From the NCBI GenBank assembly GCA_965196605.1, contig CBDAKK010000008.1, positions 372,001 to 436,000 on the forward strand: 64,000 nt of DNA. Direction: 5' to 3'. This document shows, one piece after another, positions 44,820 through 54,429 of this stretch; within the stretch, counting starts at the first letter, position 1, and every line of letters starts with the position of its first letter. This DNA is from CBDAKK01 sp965196605. GTDB lineage: Bacteria > Spirochaetota > Spirochaetia > WTKD01 > G963693115. The notes below the pieces were generated by a model. It saw only the letters and a program-made list of their open reading frames with translations, searched no databases and was not told where the DNA came from. The translations under genes and the position numbers were made by a program.

Positions 44820-46335
44820 GGGGACACCCCAAACCTCCGAGAGCATCCAAGACCAATTCGCTATATTGCTAGAAATATCTCGATTATTGGATTCCACTGA
44901 AAACGCAAATGATATTTTAAGTCCTGTGCTGATGATGATATCGGATTTGTACAAATGCGAAAATATTGCCTGCACGCTTTTTGATAAAAGCAAGGACGAA
45001 ATATATGTGAATGTTTCTTTGGGGCTCTCGGATGTCGAACAAATGCGGGGGCGTTACAAGCCGGGTGAAGGCATAACCGGTATGGTCTTTAAAAGCGGCA
45101 AGCTGCAAATAGTCCCTAAGATTACGCTGGAGCCTAATTTTCTTCATAAAACCAAATCGCAAATACGCTCCAAGGAATGCTCATTCATATGTATTCCCAT
45201 AAAGTATGGGACGCTTGTCACGGGTACTTTAAGCGTAATGCTCCCGTATGCAGAGGATAGAGACCTCCAAGGTATTGCGGAGTTTTTAAGCATTATTAGC
45301 ACGCTTATAGCGCAACCGCTCATACTCAAACGGCAGCTGCGTGAAATGGAAACAGAGGTGCGCATTATACATGATGAATACTACAGACCCGATTTAGAAA
45401 CACCACTTTTGACGGGAAACTCACACAGTATACGCGAGTTGAAAGCCGCTCTCTATCGATACGCAAAAAGCGACACGTCGGTACTCATTGCTGGAGAAAG
45501 CGGCACGGGCAAAACTTTTATTGCGCACCGATTGCATGCAATGGGGTTGCGAAAGTCTCTTCCGCTCATACGCTGCAACATACACACCATGCCAAAGGAC
45601 ACTATTATGGAGCGTCTCTTCGGTATTTCAAAATTGATAGGAGAGTCCACAAGCAATTCCCTTGTTCCGCTCATTAAACAAGCTGATAACACGTCTCTTC
45701 TTATAGAAGAAATACATTTATTACCCTTTGAAGCGCAAGATGTGCTGTATACCATATTGCAAACGCAAGAGATTACCTTGCATGCCAGCGTTGAAAAAAG
45801 CTATGCGCGTATGCTGTTAACCACCTCACAAGACATACAAGAAGACGAGACATTTCACAAAGGCTTGCGTGCCTTGCTTGCGCCTCATACAATCAACATG
45901 CCGTCTTTGCGCAATAGAAAAGACGACATAATGCTGCTTGCAGATACCTTTTTAAAGGAGACGTCTGAAAAACAGCGCAAAAACATAAAGCGCTTTTCTA
46001 CCCCCGCCATAGACTTGTTGTGCTCTTACCACTGGCCAGGAAACTTGAACGAGTTGAAGCAAGTTATAGCGCATGCTGCGCGTATTTGCGAAGGCGGGGT
46101 TATTCACGCGCACATGTTGCCGCCCAGCCTGCAAAGTGGAGAAAGCACCAACACCATAGAGCGTCAAGGTTTGCAAGAAACCATTGCCCATGTTGAAAGC
46201 GACCTCATTATAGACACGCTTAAATTTACTCGTGGCAATATGAATAAATCCGCAAACATTTTAAAAGTGTCAGAACGAGTACTGCGCTTAAGAATAAAGA
46301 AATACCATATTACTCCATCGCAATATCGTCGCTAA
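44809..46335 (+). CDS. GAF-AAA+-Fis transcriptional regulator, sigma-54 type but lacking GAFTGA
   Basis: The N-terminal GAF domain (about residues 30-170) is followed by an AAA+ domain with Walker A AGESGTGKTF, a Walker B-like LLIEEIHLL, and RNRKDDIMLLA, then the WPGNLNELKQ segment and a C-terminal Fis helix-turn-helix (GNMNKSANILKVSERVLRLRIKKY). Where sigma-54 activators have GAFTGA, this protein reads RLFGISKLIGESTSNS, so contact with sigma-54 is doubtful. The arrangement recalls NifA. The start is the ATG overlapping pyk; an in-frame ATG 69 bp upstream is possible. Confidence 0.8.
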   Translation: MKHKGTPQTSESIQDQFAILLEISRLLDSTENANDILSPVLMMISDLYKCENIACTLFDKSKDEIYVNVSLGLSDVEQMRGRYKPGEGITGMVFKSGKLQIVPKITLEPNFLHKTKSQIRSKECSFICIPIKYGTLVTGTLSVMLPYAEDRDLQGIAEFLSIISTLIAQPLILKRQLREMETEVRIIHDEYYRPDLETPLLTGNSHSIRELKAALYRYAKSDTSVLIAGESGTGKTFIAHRLHAMGLRKSLPLIRCNIHTMPKDTIMERLFGISKLIGESTSNSLVPLIKQADNTSLLIEEIHLLPFEAQDVLYTILQTQEITLHASVEKSYARMLLTTSQDIQEDETFHKGLRALLAPHTINMPSLRNRKDDIMLLADTFLKETSEKQRKNIKRFSTPAIDLLCSYHWPGNLNELKQVIAHAARICEGGVIHAHMLPPSLQSGESTNTIERQGLQETIAHVESDLIIDTLKFTRGNMNKSANILKVSERVLRLRIKKYHITPSQYRR

Positions 46336-46372
46336 TTAATAATGAGTTGGTAACTAACGTAGAAGCCTGCAT

Positions 46373-47104
46373 TTAGTTTTGTGACTGCACTTTGCCCGAA
46401 CCACTAATGCGTACTTGAACATTGGGATTTTCTTTATAGAAAATATTTCCTGAGCCACTAATAGTCCCTTTAAGTATATTGTGCGCGGTAGTTTCGATAT
46501 CTCCCGACCCGCTGATTGTAGCCACGACAGTATCACTTTCCAATTTGTAAGCATTAATATTACCAGAACCAAAAATATTCGCTTCTAGTAGATTGGTTTT
46601 ACGCGCTACGGTAATAGTTCCCGAGCCACTAATAGATATTGAAACATTCTGAGCTTCTACACTCGCTTCTATATCCCCTGACCCCGCTATACTCAAGGAA
46701 ATGTCATTTGACCTCATGGTATCTTTACTCACTATATCTCCGGAGCCTCGTAAAGAAATTGAGTTGATATTCTTAATTGGAATTGTAAGTTGTAGTTTTT
46801 TGGTTGTTCTCAGCTGAATACCTTTTTCTACTTTAATGGTTAAAGCACCTCCTTTTACTTCTGTAAGGATATGCGGAAGGAGGTTTTCTTCAGCCTCAAT
46901 AACAACCTTGTTTTGTGATCCTGAAACCAACGCTAGATCAAAAAAGCCCTCAACGGATATATTGCTATACTTCGATGTAACTGTTCTATATTGCGTAGTT
47001 ACAACGCCATTCCCACGAATAATATTCAGTGCACTCCAACCATAAGCATGCGTAATAATTAAAGCAGCACTAAGACATAGGCAGAAAAAATACTTTTTTT
47101 TCAT
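46373..47104 (-). CDS. Secreted GIN-domain (DUF2807) protein
   Basis: A signal peptide (FFCLCLSAALIITHAYG) precedes a right-handed beta-helix-like domain of the head-GIN/DUF2807 family, recognised by repeated SGSGDI-type turns: LRGSGDI, IAGSGDIEASV, ISGSGTITV, IFGSGNINAY, ISGSGDIET, ISGSGNIFY. The family is extracytoplasmic and its role is unknown; Bacteroidetes members are called putative adhesin heads. It is monocistronic, AT-rich, and close downstream of the convergent regulator gene. Confidence 0.8.
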   Translation of the reverse strand: MKKKYFFCLCLSAALIITHAYGWSALNIIRGNGVVTTQYRTVTSKYSNISVEGFFDLALVSGSQNKVVIEAEENLLPHILTEVKGGALTIKVEKGIQLRTTKKLQLTIPIKNINSISLRGSGDIVSKDTMRSNDISLSIAGSGDIEASVEAQNVSISISGSGTITVARKTNLLEANIFGSGNINAYKLESDTVVATISGSGDIETTAHNILKGTISGSGNIFYKENPNVQVRISGSGKVQSQN

Positions 47105-47230
47105 ATACATTTCTTAAAACTCAATGCTGTACTACTATCTTAGTACGCAATTTTGCTCATTTAGTGGAATACACTATTTCATGATTACACTTCTTGGACA
47201 CTATGTAAGGTATTAACTAACAATTACAGT

Positions 47231-47950
47231 TCAAGAAACTCCAACAATCACTATTTTTGAAAACAATTTTCTTACTGTCTTATAAGCATCGGGGACGCCT
47301 ATTTCATCAAATATATTGAGTATTGCAGAAACAAATGAAGTGTCAGCTGCTATTTTCTTATTCACGATTTCTGTGACCTGAGGAACCGCTGTTGTAATAA
47401 GGCGTGCGGGAGTATACTGGTCGCTGGAGAATATAATTCTACGCAACATAAATATTGTGGTGCGCGCAAAGGTGTGCGCTACATCTTCATCATTGAGTTG
47501 CGCTACAGCAGCGGCATATAGACCCACGGATTTTTCGAGAATAAGCACATCATTATTGTGCTGCAAAATATCATCGGCTATTTTTGCAACCCTCTTTGCA
47601 TCGAGGGCATTCACGTTTTTCGTAGCAGCGACTATCGTGTCGTGCAACAAATAATCGAACATCGTCTTCTTCGACAACGAAAAAAGCCTTGAATCGACCC
47701 TCCCAAGGACTGAAAGAAAATCTTCAGTTACAACGGCGGGGTCTATGGTTCTATCGGTGCTGTCACCGTAGAGATAATCCTCAATAATAGAACGCAAATG
47801 TACATTATTGGGGTCCAAAGTGCTTATAAATGAAATAATGGGATTTCGCAGATCCCCTTCTTGATTCGCTTGTTCGTTTTCTTCAGTCTGCGCTACAACG
47901 GCAACCGTGAACAGCGAGAGCAGAAAAATAATCGCATAATATTTGCGCAT
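47231..47950 (-). CDS. Secreted hypothetical protein
   Basis: A 239-residue protein with a clear signal peptide (IIFLLSLFTVAVVAQ, cleavage before TEENEQ) and an otherwise helical, soluble-looking mature part (LDPNNVHLRSIIEDYLYG, VNALDAKRVAKIADDIL). No membrane segment follows. The start has AAAGGAGTTTTTAC upstream. I do not recognise the family. Its first codons and upstream region are duplicated beyond coaBC at 49535. Confidence 0.65.
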   Translation of the reverse strand: MRKYYAIIFLLSLFTVAVVAQTEENEQANQEGDLRNPIISFISTLDPNNVHLRSIIEDYLYGDSTDRTIDPAVVTEDFLSVLGRVDSRLFSLSKKTMFDYLLHDTIVAATKNVNALDAKRVAKIADDILQHNNDVLILEKSVGLYAAAVAQLNDEDVAHTFARTTIFMLRRIIFSSDQYTPARLITTAVPQVTEIVNKKIAADTSFVSAILNIFDEIGVPDAYKTVRKLFSKIVIVGVS

Positions 47951-48109
47951 GTAAAAACTCCTTTTATTCCTAGTATTACAAAGGTTTACTTACGCTTATT
48001 ATAGCACAAGTCTCTCTACTTTATAACAAAATGTCTTAGAGCGCGAGATATCCTCAGACGTACATGTTTTCTAAACAGCGTAGCAAAACTTGCCTACATG
48101 TATGCGCAT
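47924..48109. repeat. Left copy of a long direct repeat flanking coaBC
   Basis: About 186 bp covering the start of the secreted-protein gene, its upstream region and a decayed copy of the 3' end of the dnaQ-like gene (TACATGTTTTCTAAACAGCG). It matches 49535-49721 at roughly nine bases in ten by eye. Confidence 0.8.
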
Positions 48110-48119
48110 TGTCTGTTGA

Positions 48120-49325
48120 TTATTGACTTAGTCGGTTTTGGATTTCGCTGATTAGAGTCTGACCCAACTCTGACTTGCTCATGAGTGGAAGGGCTTTGTC
48201 GCCGTCTTTCCAGTATAGGTGCAGGGCGTTGTCATTGCTGTTAAAGCCCTGGCCGACAACAGAAACATCATTCGCGCAAATCATATCGAGATTTTTGCGG
48301 ATAAGCTTATCTTTGGCGAATCTTGCTACATCTTGGGTATCAGCTGCAAAGCCAACAGTGAAGGGACGCTGAGTCTGCAATGCAGCTACAGAGGCAATAA
48401 TATCGGGGTTTTTGACCATTTCGACAGTCATCATGTTGTTATCGGTAGTTTTTTTGATTTTCTGCTTGGCAACATTGACCGGACGATAGTCAGCTACTGC
48501 GGCGCAACCGATGAAGATGTCGCTGCTGACGGCATGTTCCATCGCTGCGGCATGCATCTGGGCGGCACTTTCTACATTTATTCGAGTGACGTTGGCTGGA
48601 GTGCTGAGATTGACATAGCCACTGATAAGGACGACTTCAGCACCTTGCGCCTTTGCCGCTTCGGCAATAGCAAAGCCCATTTTTCCTGAGCTGTGATTGC
48701 TAATAAAACGGACTGGGTCGATTGCTTCACGGGTAGGTCCAGCAGTGATGGTGATTTTTTTATCCGCCATCGTTTTTGTTTGCAGAGCCTGTTCACAGTG
48801 TGTAACCAACTGCATTGGCTCCAACATACAGCCCAGACCGATGTCCCCACAGGCTTGTTCACCTGAGGCTGGCCCCCAGATGAGAAAGCCTCGACGGGCG
48901 AGCGTCGCAATATTTTCTTGAGTGGCGATATTGGCATACATGTGTTGATTCATTGATGGAGACACGGCAACAAGCGAGTCTGTCGCTAGAAGCAGTGTTG
49001 TCAGCAGGTCATTCCCCATGCCAGCGGCTATTCTTGCTATTAGATTGGCGGTTGCCGGGGCAAGAAGAACCATATCAGACCACTTAGCAAGCTCAATATG
49101 CCTCATAGAAACTTCTGCTATTGGGGCAAACAGGTCATCAAAAACCGGATGACCGCATATTGCTTGCATAGTGAGTGGGGTAATAAACTCTTTGGCTGAA
49201 CTGGTCATCACAACGCGGAGATTAGCGCCACGTTCGATAAGGCGACGGGTTAACTCCGCACATTTATAGGCAGCAACGCCGCCACTAATACCTAGTAAAA
49301 TATTCTTACCAGCCAGTGTTTTCAT
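48120..49325 (-). CDS. coaBC: Bifunctional phosphopantothenoylcysteine decarboxylase / phosphopantothenate-cysteine ligase
   Basis: Two steps of coenzyme A synthesis. The flavoprotein half has ILLGISGGVAAYK, the catalytic His in RHIELAKWSD, PATANLIARIAAGMGNDLL and PSMNQHMY; the cysteine GEQACGDIGLG is kept. The ligase half shows ITAGPTREAIDPVRFISNHSSGKMG and AAVADYRP. Phrases such as HIELAKWSD, LEPMQL and the general wording look gammaproteobacterial rather than spirochaetal, and the gene sits exactly between direct repeats of neighbouring DNA. I therefore infer acquisition by transfer. Confidence 0.92.
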   Translation of the reverse strand: MKTLAGKNILLGISGGVAAYKCAELTRRLIERGANLRVVMTSSAKEFITPLTMQAICGHPVFDDLFAPIAEVSMRHIELAKWSDMVLLAPATANLIARIAAGMGNDLLTTLLLATDSLVAVSPSMNQHMYANIATQENIATLARRGFLIWGPASGEQACGDIGLGCMLEPMQLVTHCEQALQTKTMADKKITITAGPTREAIDPVRFISNHSSGKMGFAIAEAAKAQGAEVVLISGYVNLSTPANVTRINVESAAQMHAAAMEHAVSSDIFIGCAAVADYRPVNVAKQKIKKTTDNNMMTVEMVKNPDIIASVAALQTQRPFTVGFAADTQDVARFAKDKLIRKNLDMICANDVSVVGQGFNSNDNALHLYWKDGDKALPLMSKSELGQTLISEIQNRLSQ

Positions 49326-49534
49326 GGACTCTCTTATTCATTTTTCTACGGCTATTTTATCACAGATTGAGTGCATGAGATGAGAAAACAACCAAAGGGT
49401 AGGTGGAAAGTTAAGAGCGGCGAGAAAATGCAGGGGGGAAATTTCAGTATTGTATGGAGGACATCACATCATGTCCTACTGTATTTGAAAAGCCTCTCGA
49501 CTATCGTATCGTGCAACAAAGGCAAGGTGGGAAT
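49326..49534. other. Scarred junction downstream of inserted coaBC
   Basis: About 200 bp without a gene. A 20-bp piece (CGACTATCGTATCGTGCAAC) nearly matches the inside of the secreted-protein gene at about 47630, directly before the right repeat copy. This looks like a deleted duplicate of that gene. Confidence 0.5.
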
Positions 49535-49721
49535 AAAAATAATCGCATAATATTTGCGTATGTAAAAACTCCTTTTATTCCTAGCCTTACAAAGGCTTGT
49601 CTACGCTTAACTTGTAGCACAAGCCTCTCTACTTTATAACAAAATGTCTGAGAGCGCGAGATCTCCTAAGATGTACATGTTTTCTAAACAACGTAGCAAA
49701 ACTTGCCTACAGGTATGCGCG
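49535..49721. repeat. Right copy of the long direct repeat flanking coaBC
   Basis: It contains the true 3' end of the dnaQ-like gene and the intergenic region toward coaBC, including a relic of the secreted-protein start (ATAATATTTGCGTATG) with its AAAGGAG-like upstream region. Confidence 0.8.
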
Positions 49722-50212
49722 TCATCCAATGCCCTGTGAGCATTACCAACTGCTATGCCAAAGTGCTCGGCTAAAACCTGCAAGCTATAACCTGAGGACT
49801 TTACTGCCTTACGCGCCACTTGCAAGCTATCAACAAGCGGCACATTCTGCAAAGTTTGCTTGCCACTGTGCATAAGCGCTGCGTTCAAAAACTGAAAATC
49901 AAAGCGTATGTTGTGCGCTATAAGAACCGTCTCTTTCATGAGGGACAACAGGGCATCCATGCATTCACCAACCCTTGGTGCATCAGCAACATCCGCGTCG
50001 GTAATGCCGTGTACATTACTTGCCTCTTGCGGAATGGGAATGGTCGGCTTTATAAACGTGGCATACTCATGCGTTACTTCGCTGGTTGTAAAGCAGACTG
50101 CCCCTATTTCTACAATTTGGTCGAGGTCGGGGTTTGTGCCCGTAGTCTCAAAGTCAAGTGCTGTAAAAAGCACATCATGCACGGACGCATTCACATCTAT
50201 GCTTCCAGCCAC
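49634..50212 (-). CDS. DnaQ-like 3'-5' exonuclease (DEDDh)
   Basis: A 192-residue nuclease domain with the Exo I motif FTALDFETTG, Exo II in IAHNIRFDFQFLNAAL and Exo III AHRALDDAHTC, all four acidic residues and the histidine being present. It is a stand-alone proofreading-type or RNase T-like exonuclease; the exact substrate is open. The start is GTG after AGAGGTACATTC, inside the 3' end of the phosphoglucomutase gene (16-bp overlap), so the two are co-translated. Confidence 0.85.
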   Translation of the reverse strand: MAGSIDVNASVHDVLFTALDFETTGTNPDLDQIVEIGAVCFTTSEVTHEYATFIKPTIPIPQEASNVHGITDADVADAPRVGECMDALLSLMKETVLIAHNIRFDFQFLNAALMHSGKQTLQNVPLVDSLQVARKAVKSSGYSLQVLAEHFGIAVGNAHRALDDAHTCRQVLLRCLENMYILGDLALSDILL

Positions 50213-51972
50213 GAATGTACCTCTTTTTCTGCATCGTTTAACACGCTTTTAAGCGCATGCTTTTGCGCCTCATACGCCTGCTCATCACTCTGCTTGGCAT
50301 TGTAGAGCAAGTAAAATTTTATTTTTGGTTCTGTGCCAGACGGGCGGACGCATATTTTGTTTCCACCCTCCGTGGTAAAAACAAGCACGTCTGAAGGAGG
50401 CAATGCTATGTCCGCTTCTTTCTCAAGCCCCGCCTCATGTGCGGCATATACATACGACTGTAAATAATCATGCACAGTAGCAACACGTTCTTTTCCAATG
50501 TATTTCGGCGTCTCTTCACGCAGCATCTTCATGATGTTTTGTATTTTTTCTTTGCCCTCTCTTCCCAAAAAGGTCTTGCTCACCGCCCGCTCTTCGTGGT
50601 AGCCATGGGCACGATACACGCGCTCTAAAACGTCAGTAAGCCTCAATCCTTCCTCATGGTATTTTTGGGCCATCTGCATGCACAATATGGCTATGGAAAT
50701 ACCATCCTTATCACGTACTTCGTCACTGGCAAGGTAGCCGTAACTCTCTTCGCACGCAAACAAAAAGCGACGCTCAGCGCTACTGTCCACCTCGTTCATA
50801 AACACCGCTATGTTTTTAAACCCGGTATAACCCGCAGAAACTTCCGCACCATGAGCGCGTGCTAGTTTCTCCTGCAAGGTCGTAGTAACAATGGTGTTTA
50901 TAAACACCGGTGTGCGTTCCTTATCTTCAGGCGCCTTACGCTCATGAGAAAGTATAAAATGCAAAAGCAATGCACCTATTTGGTTGCCCGTTATACACAA
51001 AAAACTTCCATCCTCTTGGCGCTCCGCAATACCCACTCTGTCAGCGTCGGGGTCGTTTGCAACCACCAAGGACGCGCCTGTCTTCTTCGCCGTCTCTATT
51101 GCATTAGTGAGTGCTTTCGGCTCTTCAGGGTTTGGGTACTCAACAGTAGGAAAACGCCCGTCTGCTTCGCGCTGTGAGGGCTCAACAATACAGTCTATGC
51201 CAAAGCGTTTTGTGGCAGCCTCTACGTGAAACGCGCCCGTACCGTGTAGGGGAGTGTACACCACCGAATACGGTTTTGAAGATGCGCTTGTCTCATCATC
51301 ACTTTGTACGCGTTTTATGACCCGCTCTATATAGTCTTGAAACTTCGCATCATATGAAGCGTCCAAGGGAGTGTACAGCCCCGCTTGCTCTGCTTCTGTA
51401 AGCTTCATAGATGGACTGCGCGGCACGGCTTTGGTAATGTGCTCCATGACCTGCGTATCATAAGGCGAAACAAGCTGCGCTCCCTCGGTCCCATATATTT
51501 TCAAGCCGTTGTATTCAGGAGGGTTGTGACTCGCAGTAATCACCATGCCCGACTGCGCGCCTATTTCGCGTATGCAAAACGACAATTGCGGGGTCGGTCG
51601 CGGGTCGCTAAAGGCATATACATGCACACCTTCGTTTATGAGTGTTTCGCTTACTATGCGCGAAAACACATCCGAGAAATTCCGCGAGTCATAAGCAATG
51701 ACCACTGCAATAGAGCTATCACCGTGGCGTGCTTGTAAGTACCGCGCCCACCCCGTGGCTATGGTACGCACCACCAGTGAATTAAGCCTATTGGTGCCCG
51801 CGCCCACCACGCCGCGTATGCCACCCGTACCAAATTCAAGCGTGGTGTAAAAGCGCTCTTGTATTTCCTTCTCATCGTTTTGCTTCAAAACATCCTCGAG
51901 CTCCTGTAAAAAATACTCGTCGCTTTCGTGTTTTTTATAATGCTCAATGCTTTGCTTGATTTTCTCATTCAT
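50197..51972 (-). CDS. Phosphoglucomutase / phosphomannomutase
   Basis: A 591-residue alpha-D-phosphohexomutase: GTGGIRGVVGAGTNRLN at the N-terminus, the phosphoserine loop VITASHNPPEYNG, metal site ANDPDADRVG, sugar-binding EESYGYLASDE and phosphate loop RPSGTEPKIKFY. It interconverts hexose 1- and 6-phosphates. The length fits the PgcA-type enzymes. The ATG is chosen because AGGAGG lies 7 nt upstream; a GTG two codons earlier is too close to it. Confidence 0.92.
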   Translation of the reverse strand: MNEKIKQSIEHYKKHESDEYFLQELEDVLKQNDEKEIQERFYTTLEFGTGGIRGVVGAGTNRLNSLVVRTIATGWARYLQARHGDSSIAVVIAYDSRNFSDVFSRIVSETLINEGVHVYAFSDPRPTPQLSFCIREIGAQSGMVITASHNPPEYNGLKIYGTEGAQLVSPYDTQVMEHITKAVPRSPSMKLTEAEQAGLYTPLDASYDAKFQDYIERVIKRVQSDDETSASSKPYSVVYTPLHGTGAFHVEAATKRFGIDCIVEPSQREADGRFPTVEYPNPEEPKALTNAIETAKKTGASLVVANDPDADRVGIAERQEDGSFLCITGNQIGALLLHFILSHERKAPEDKERTPVFINTIVTTTLQEKLARAHGAEVSAGYTGFKNIAVFMNEVDSSAERRFLFACEESYGYLASDEVRDKDGISIAILCMQMAQKYHEEGLRLTDVLERVYRAHGYHEERAVSKTFLGREGKEKIQNIMKMLREETPKYIGKERVATVHDYLQSYVYAAHEAGLEKEADIALPPSDVLVFTTEGGNKICVRPSGTEPKIKFYLLYNAKQSDEQAYEAQKHALKSVLNDAEKEVHSWLEA

Positions 51973-52151
51973 GTGCACTCCTCCTTAAATTTTATGCTAT
52001 GTCGCTTATTATACCATTATCATGCCTTAGCTTACGCAAAGTTATTATTGGTTTATGCTTCAGCATTTCAGCATAAGGTGTATTGTCCATGCTCGCGTTT
52101 TGCGTGTGTGTACAAAACTCTGCACTAGCACATTATTCACAAGCGTGCACC

Positions 52152-53060
52152 TTAGCGCGCGGTGAAAAACTCCGCTACAAATTCAGAGGCTGCTTTTATA
52201 AATGCAACAATAAAAGCGGTCAGCACAACAATGGCTTGTACCACCTCAATGTCGCGTGCAATGACAGAATGCAAAAGTAAACTGCCTAAGCCTGAAAGTG
52301 AGAACATGGTTTCTATAATAAGCGTGCCAGTAAGTAAGTACCCCAGTTGTACCGCCGCGACACCCAGCGTGAATAAAAATGCACTCGGCACTATTTCGCG
52401 CCACCACACCCAGCGCGAGGAAAAACCGAGTGTGAAAGCAAAGGTGACAAAGGAGCTTTTTTTGACCAGCATAACGGAAGAAAGCAAGGACTGTACGTAG
52501 AGTGGAATTTGCCCCAAGGTTAAGACAACTACGGGCAATATGTAGCGCGTGAGGCTTTGTCCGTAAAAAACAGGAAAGGGGAATGGCAGAAAACGCACCA
52601 CAAGCAGTGCGTAGAGAGAGAGCGTAAAAGGCGTAAAGGCCATGAGTGTTAAAACTCCTCCGTGCAAAAAACGCCGTAGCAGTGGGCTACCCGTGTCGAG
52701 AACACGTACAAGCAACAACGCTGACAAGAGCGCCATGGAAAAGCTTAGCACAGCAAGGAGTACGGTTGTTTTCCACCGCGCCAGTATAGTGGTTTTTATT
52801 GGCTCTGCTGTTAAAAAAGACGTGCCAAAGTCAAACTGCACGGCGCGTTGTAGCCAAGACCCGTAGTCTACAACAAGGCTTGTAAAAGTACGTTCTTCCT
52901 CCTGTTCTTCATAATGAGCAGGCGCATCAATGCCGCGCAGCGCATCATGTGCACTGCCTGCAATGCCGTGTAGCAACAAATAAGAAAAAAATGAAACGCA
53001 GATCACCAGCAGTGCCGTGCGAATACTCAGTACACTCGCACGGTAAAAAATGAACTTCAC
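52152..53060 (-). CDS. ABC transporter permease, DppB/OppB-like
   Basis: A membrane protein with about six helices, a large periplasmic segment after the first helix (HYEEQEEERTFTSLVVDYGSWLQRAVQFDFGTS) and the coupling-loop region of peptide permeases (LSSVMLVKKSSFVTFAFTLGFSSRWVWWREIVPSAF). Normally it works with OppC, D, F and a binding protein; none is nearby, so it is orphaned here. A GTG start with TATCAT six bases upstream is proposed; TTG at 53078 is the alternative. AT content is ordinary. Confidence 0.75.
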   Translation of the reverse strand: MKFIFYRASVLSIRTALLVICVSFFSYLLLHGIAGSAHDALRGIDAPAHYEEQEEERTFTSLVVDYGSWLQRAVQFDFGTSFLTAEPIKTTILARWKTTVLLAVLSFSMALLSALLLVRVLDTGSPLLRRFLHGGVLTLMAFTPFTLSLYALLVVRFLPFPFPVFYGQSLTRYILPVVVLTLGQIPLYVQSLLSSVMLVKKSSFVTFAFTLGFSSRWVWWREIVPSAFLFTLGVAAVQLGYLLTGTLIIETMFSLSGLGSLLLHSVIARDIEVVQAIVVLTAFIVAFIKAASEFVAEFFTAR

Positions 53061-53162
53061 CTTGATATGATAAAGCAATGCCGTTAAACATGCTCAACAA
53101 TTATTTAGACGCATGTCTTGACTTTCAAACTCCTGCTCAGTGCTTTTCTGCTTGATTGCATT

Positions 53163-53708
53163 CTACAGCGCAAAACTCATAAAGGCAAACAACGCGGAAA
53201 ACCCTATGCCCATAAAGACAAACATAAGATTTAATTTTGTATTTATGCTTTTTTCTAGACTATCTATACGCGTATTTGTACTTTTTATTTCTGTCAGTAG
53301 TTCTGTTTTAACACCTTCTATACGTTCATTAGTCGCATCTATACGCGTATTTGTACTTTTTATCTCTGTCAGTAGCTCTGTTTTGACACCTTCTATACAT
53401 TCATTAGTCGCATCTATACGCGTATTTGTACTTTTTATCTCTGTCAGTAGCTCTGTTTTAACACTTTCTATACGCTCATTCGTGGAGTTTATCCGCTCAT
53501 GAACTGTATTAAATTTTTCCGTGATTTTTGTATCTAAGGCGTCAATACGCTCATTCGTGGAATTTATCCGCTCATGAACTGTATTAAATTTTTCACTTAT
53601 TACTTCTTCAAGTTTATCAATACGCGCGTCCTTAAGACGTTCCGTCAGTATTTCATAGTGAGTTACTGGAGTATGTAAGTCATCTTCTTGTTTTTGAGCG
53701 AGCGCCAT
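53163..53708 (-). CDS. Bdr-like coiled-coil protein with C-terminal membrane anchor, copy 3
   Basis: A 181-residue relative of the genes at 34318 and 34857. The N-terminus begins MALAQKQEDD. The middle consists of repeats of about 23 residues (STNERIESVKTELLTEIK, with near-identical DNA copies at about 53285, 53345 and 53405), and it ends in one membrane helix (LMFVFMGIGFSALFAFMSF). TATACT, six bases (AAGAGC), then ATG precede it. It lies outside the phage block. The function is unknown; the repeats predict length variation between strains. Confidence 0.65.
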   Translation of the reverse strand: MALAQKQEDDLHTPVTHYEILTERLKDARIDKLEEVISEKFNTVHERINSTNERIDALDTKITEKFNTVHERINSTNERIESVKTELLTEIKSTNTRIDATNECIEGVKTELLTEIKSTNTRIDATNERIEGVKTELLTEIKSTNTRIDSLEKSINTKLNLMFVFMGIGFSALFAFMSFAL

Positions 53709-53878
53709 GCTCTTAGTATATCAGACCATTTTTCAATTTTCAATTACAAATGGGCGGAAAGACAGGTGGGTCTTGCACTATTATTGTAAGTAATTGTGGA
53801 GTTTCCATACAACAGTAGCACAGAAGGCAGCCCACAAAAGAGAAGCAAAAAAGCATTATGCGGTTGTTGCTCATATGA

Positions 53879-54373
53879 GTGGGTTGTATGCAAGAGGGTG
53901 TGAGTTTTTACCTCAAGTGGGCAAAAAAACTCTACGAAGCACAAAACTACATGTTGTTTTTTAGTCATTATGCGGACTCACACCGCGGTGTGTGCATAGA
54001 GTACGTAATAGACGCCTCCTTTTTTGAGGGCAAGCGTATGTTCTATGCGCCGGTGAGGTATCAGGAAACGATGAAGGCAGAGAGTGTTGAACAGCTGTTT
54101 GCAATGAAGCATGCGCAGTGGAGCTATGAGCGCGAGGCGCGTATTGTTGCCTTTGGGGCTGAGGGCTTGCAGGCTGCGGCTGCCCCACATGGCGTGGAAA
54201 TAAAGAAAATTATTTTTGGTTTTCAGACGACGGAGGAGGACAAGGCATTGATCTACCGCCTTATGAAGGAGAAGGGCATTGCCTTTTATGAGGTGCAAAA
54301 ACCAAAAATAATGAACCTTGCGTTTGAGCTTGCGCCCTATGCGGGGGCAAACAACGATGGCGCGCATGCCTAA
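53879..54373 (+). pseudogene. DUF2971 protein, probably lacking its N-terminus
   Basis: The core of the DUF2971 family is recognisable: MLFFSHYADSHRGVCIEYVID, then RMFYAPVRYQ, KHAQWSYEREARIVAFG and VEIKKIIFGFQTTEEDK. Family members usually have about 80 more residues before this, including a segment near FSNPxxFNDP; here the frame opens only about 30 residues upstream, and nothing in other frames supplies the rest. No ribosome-binding site is evident. The function of the family is unknown; members are often in defence or mobile regions. Confidence 0.6.
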
Positions 54374-54429
54374 CGCGTGGGTGCGTGGTAATGTGACTGC
54401 GGGGTTTTTGTGGGCTCATGGGCTTGAAC

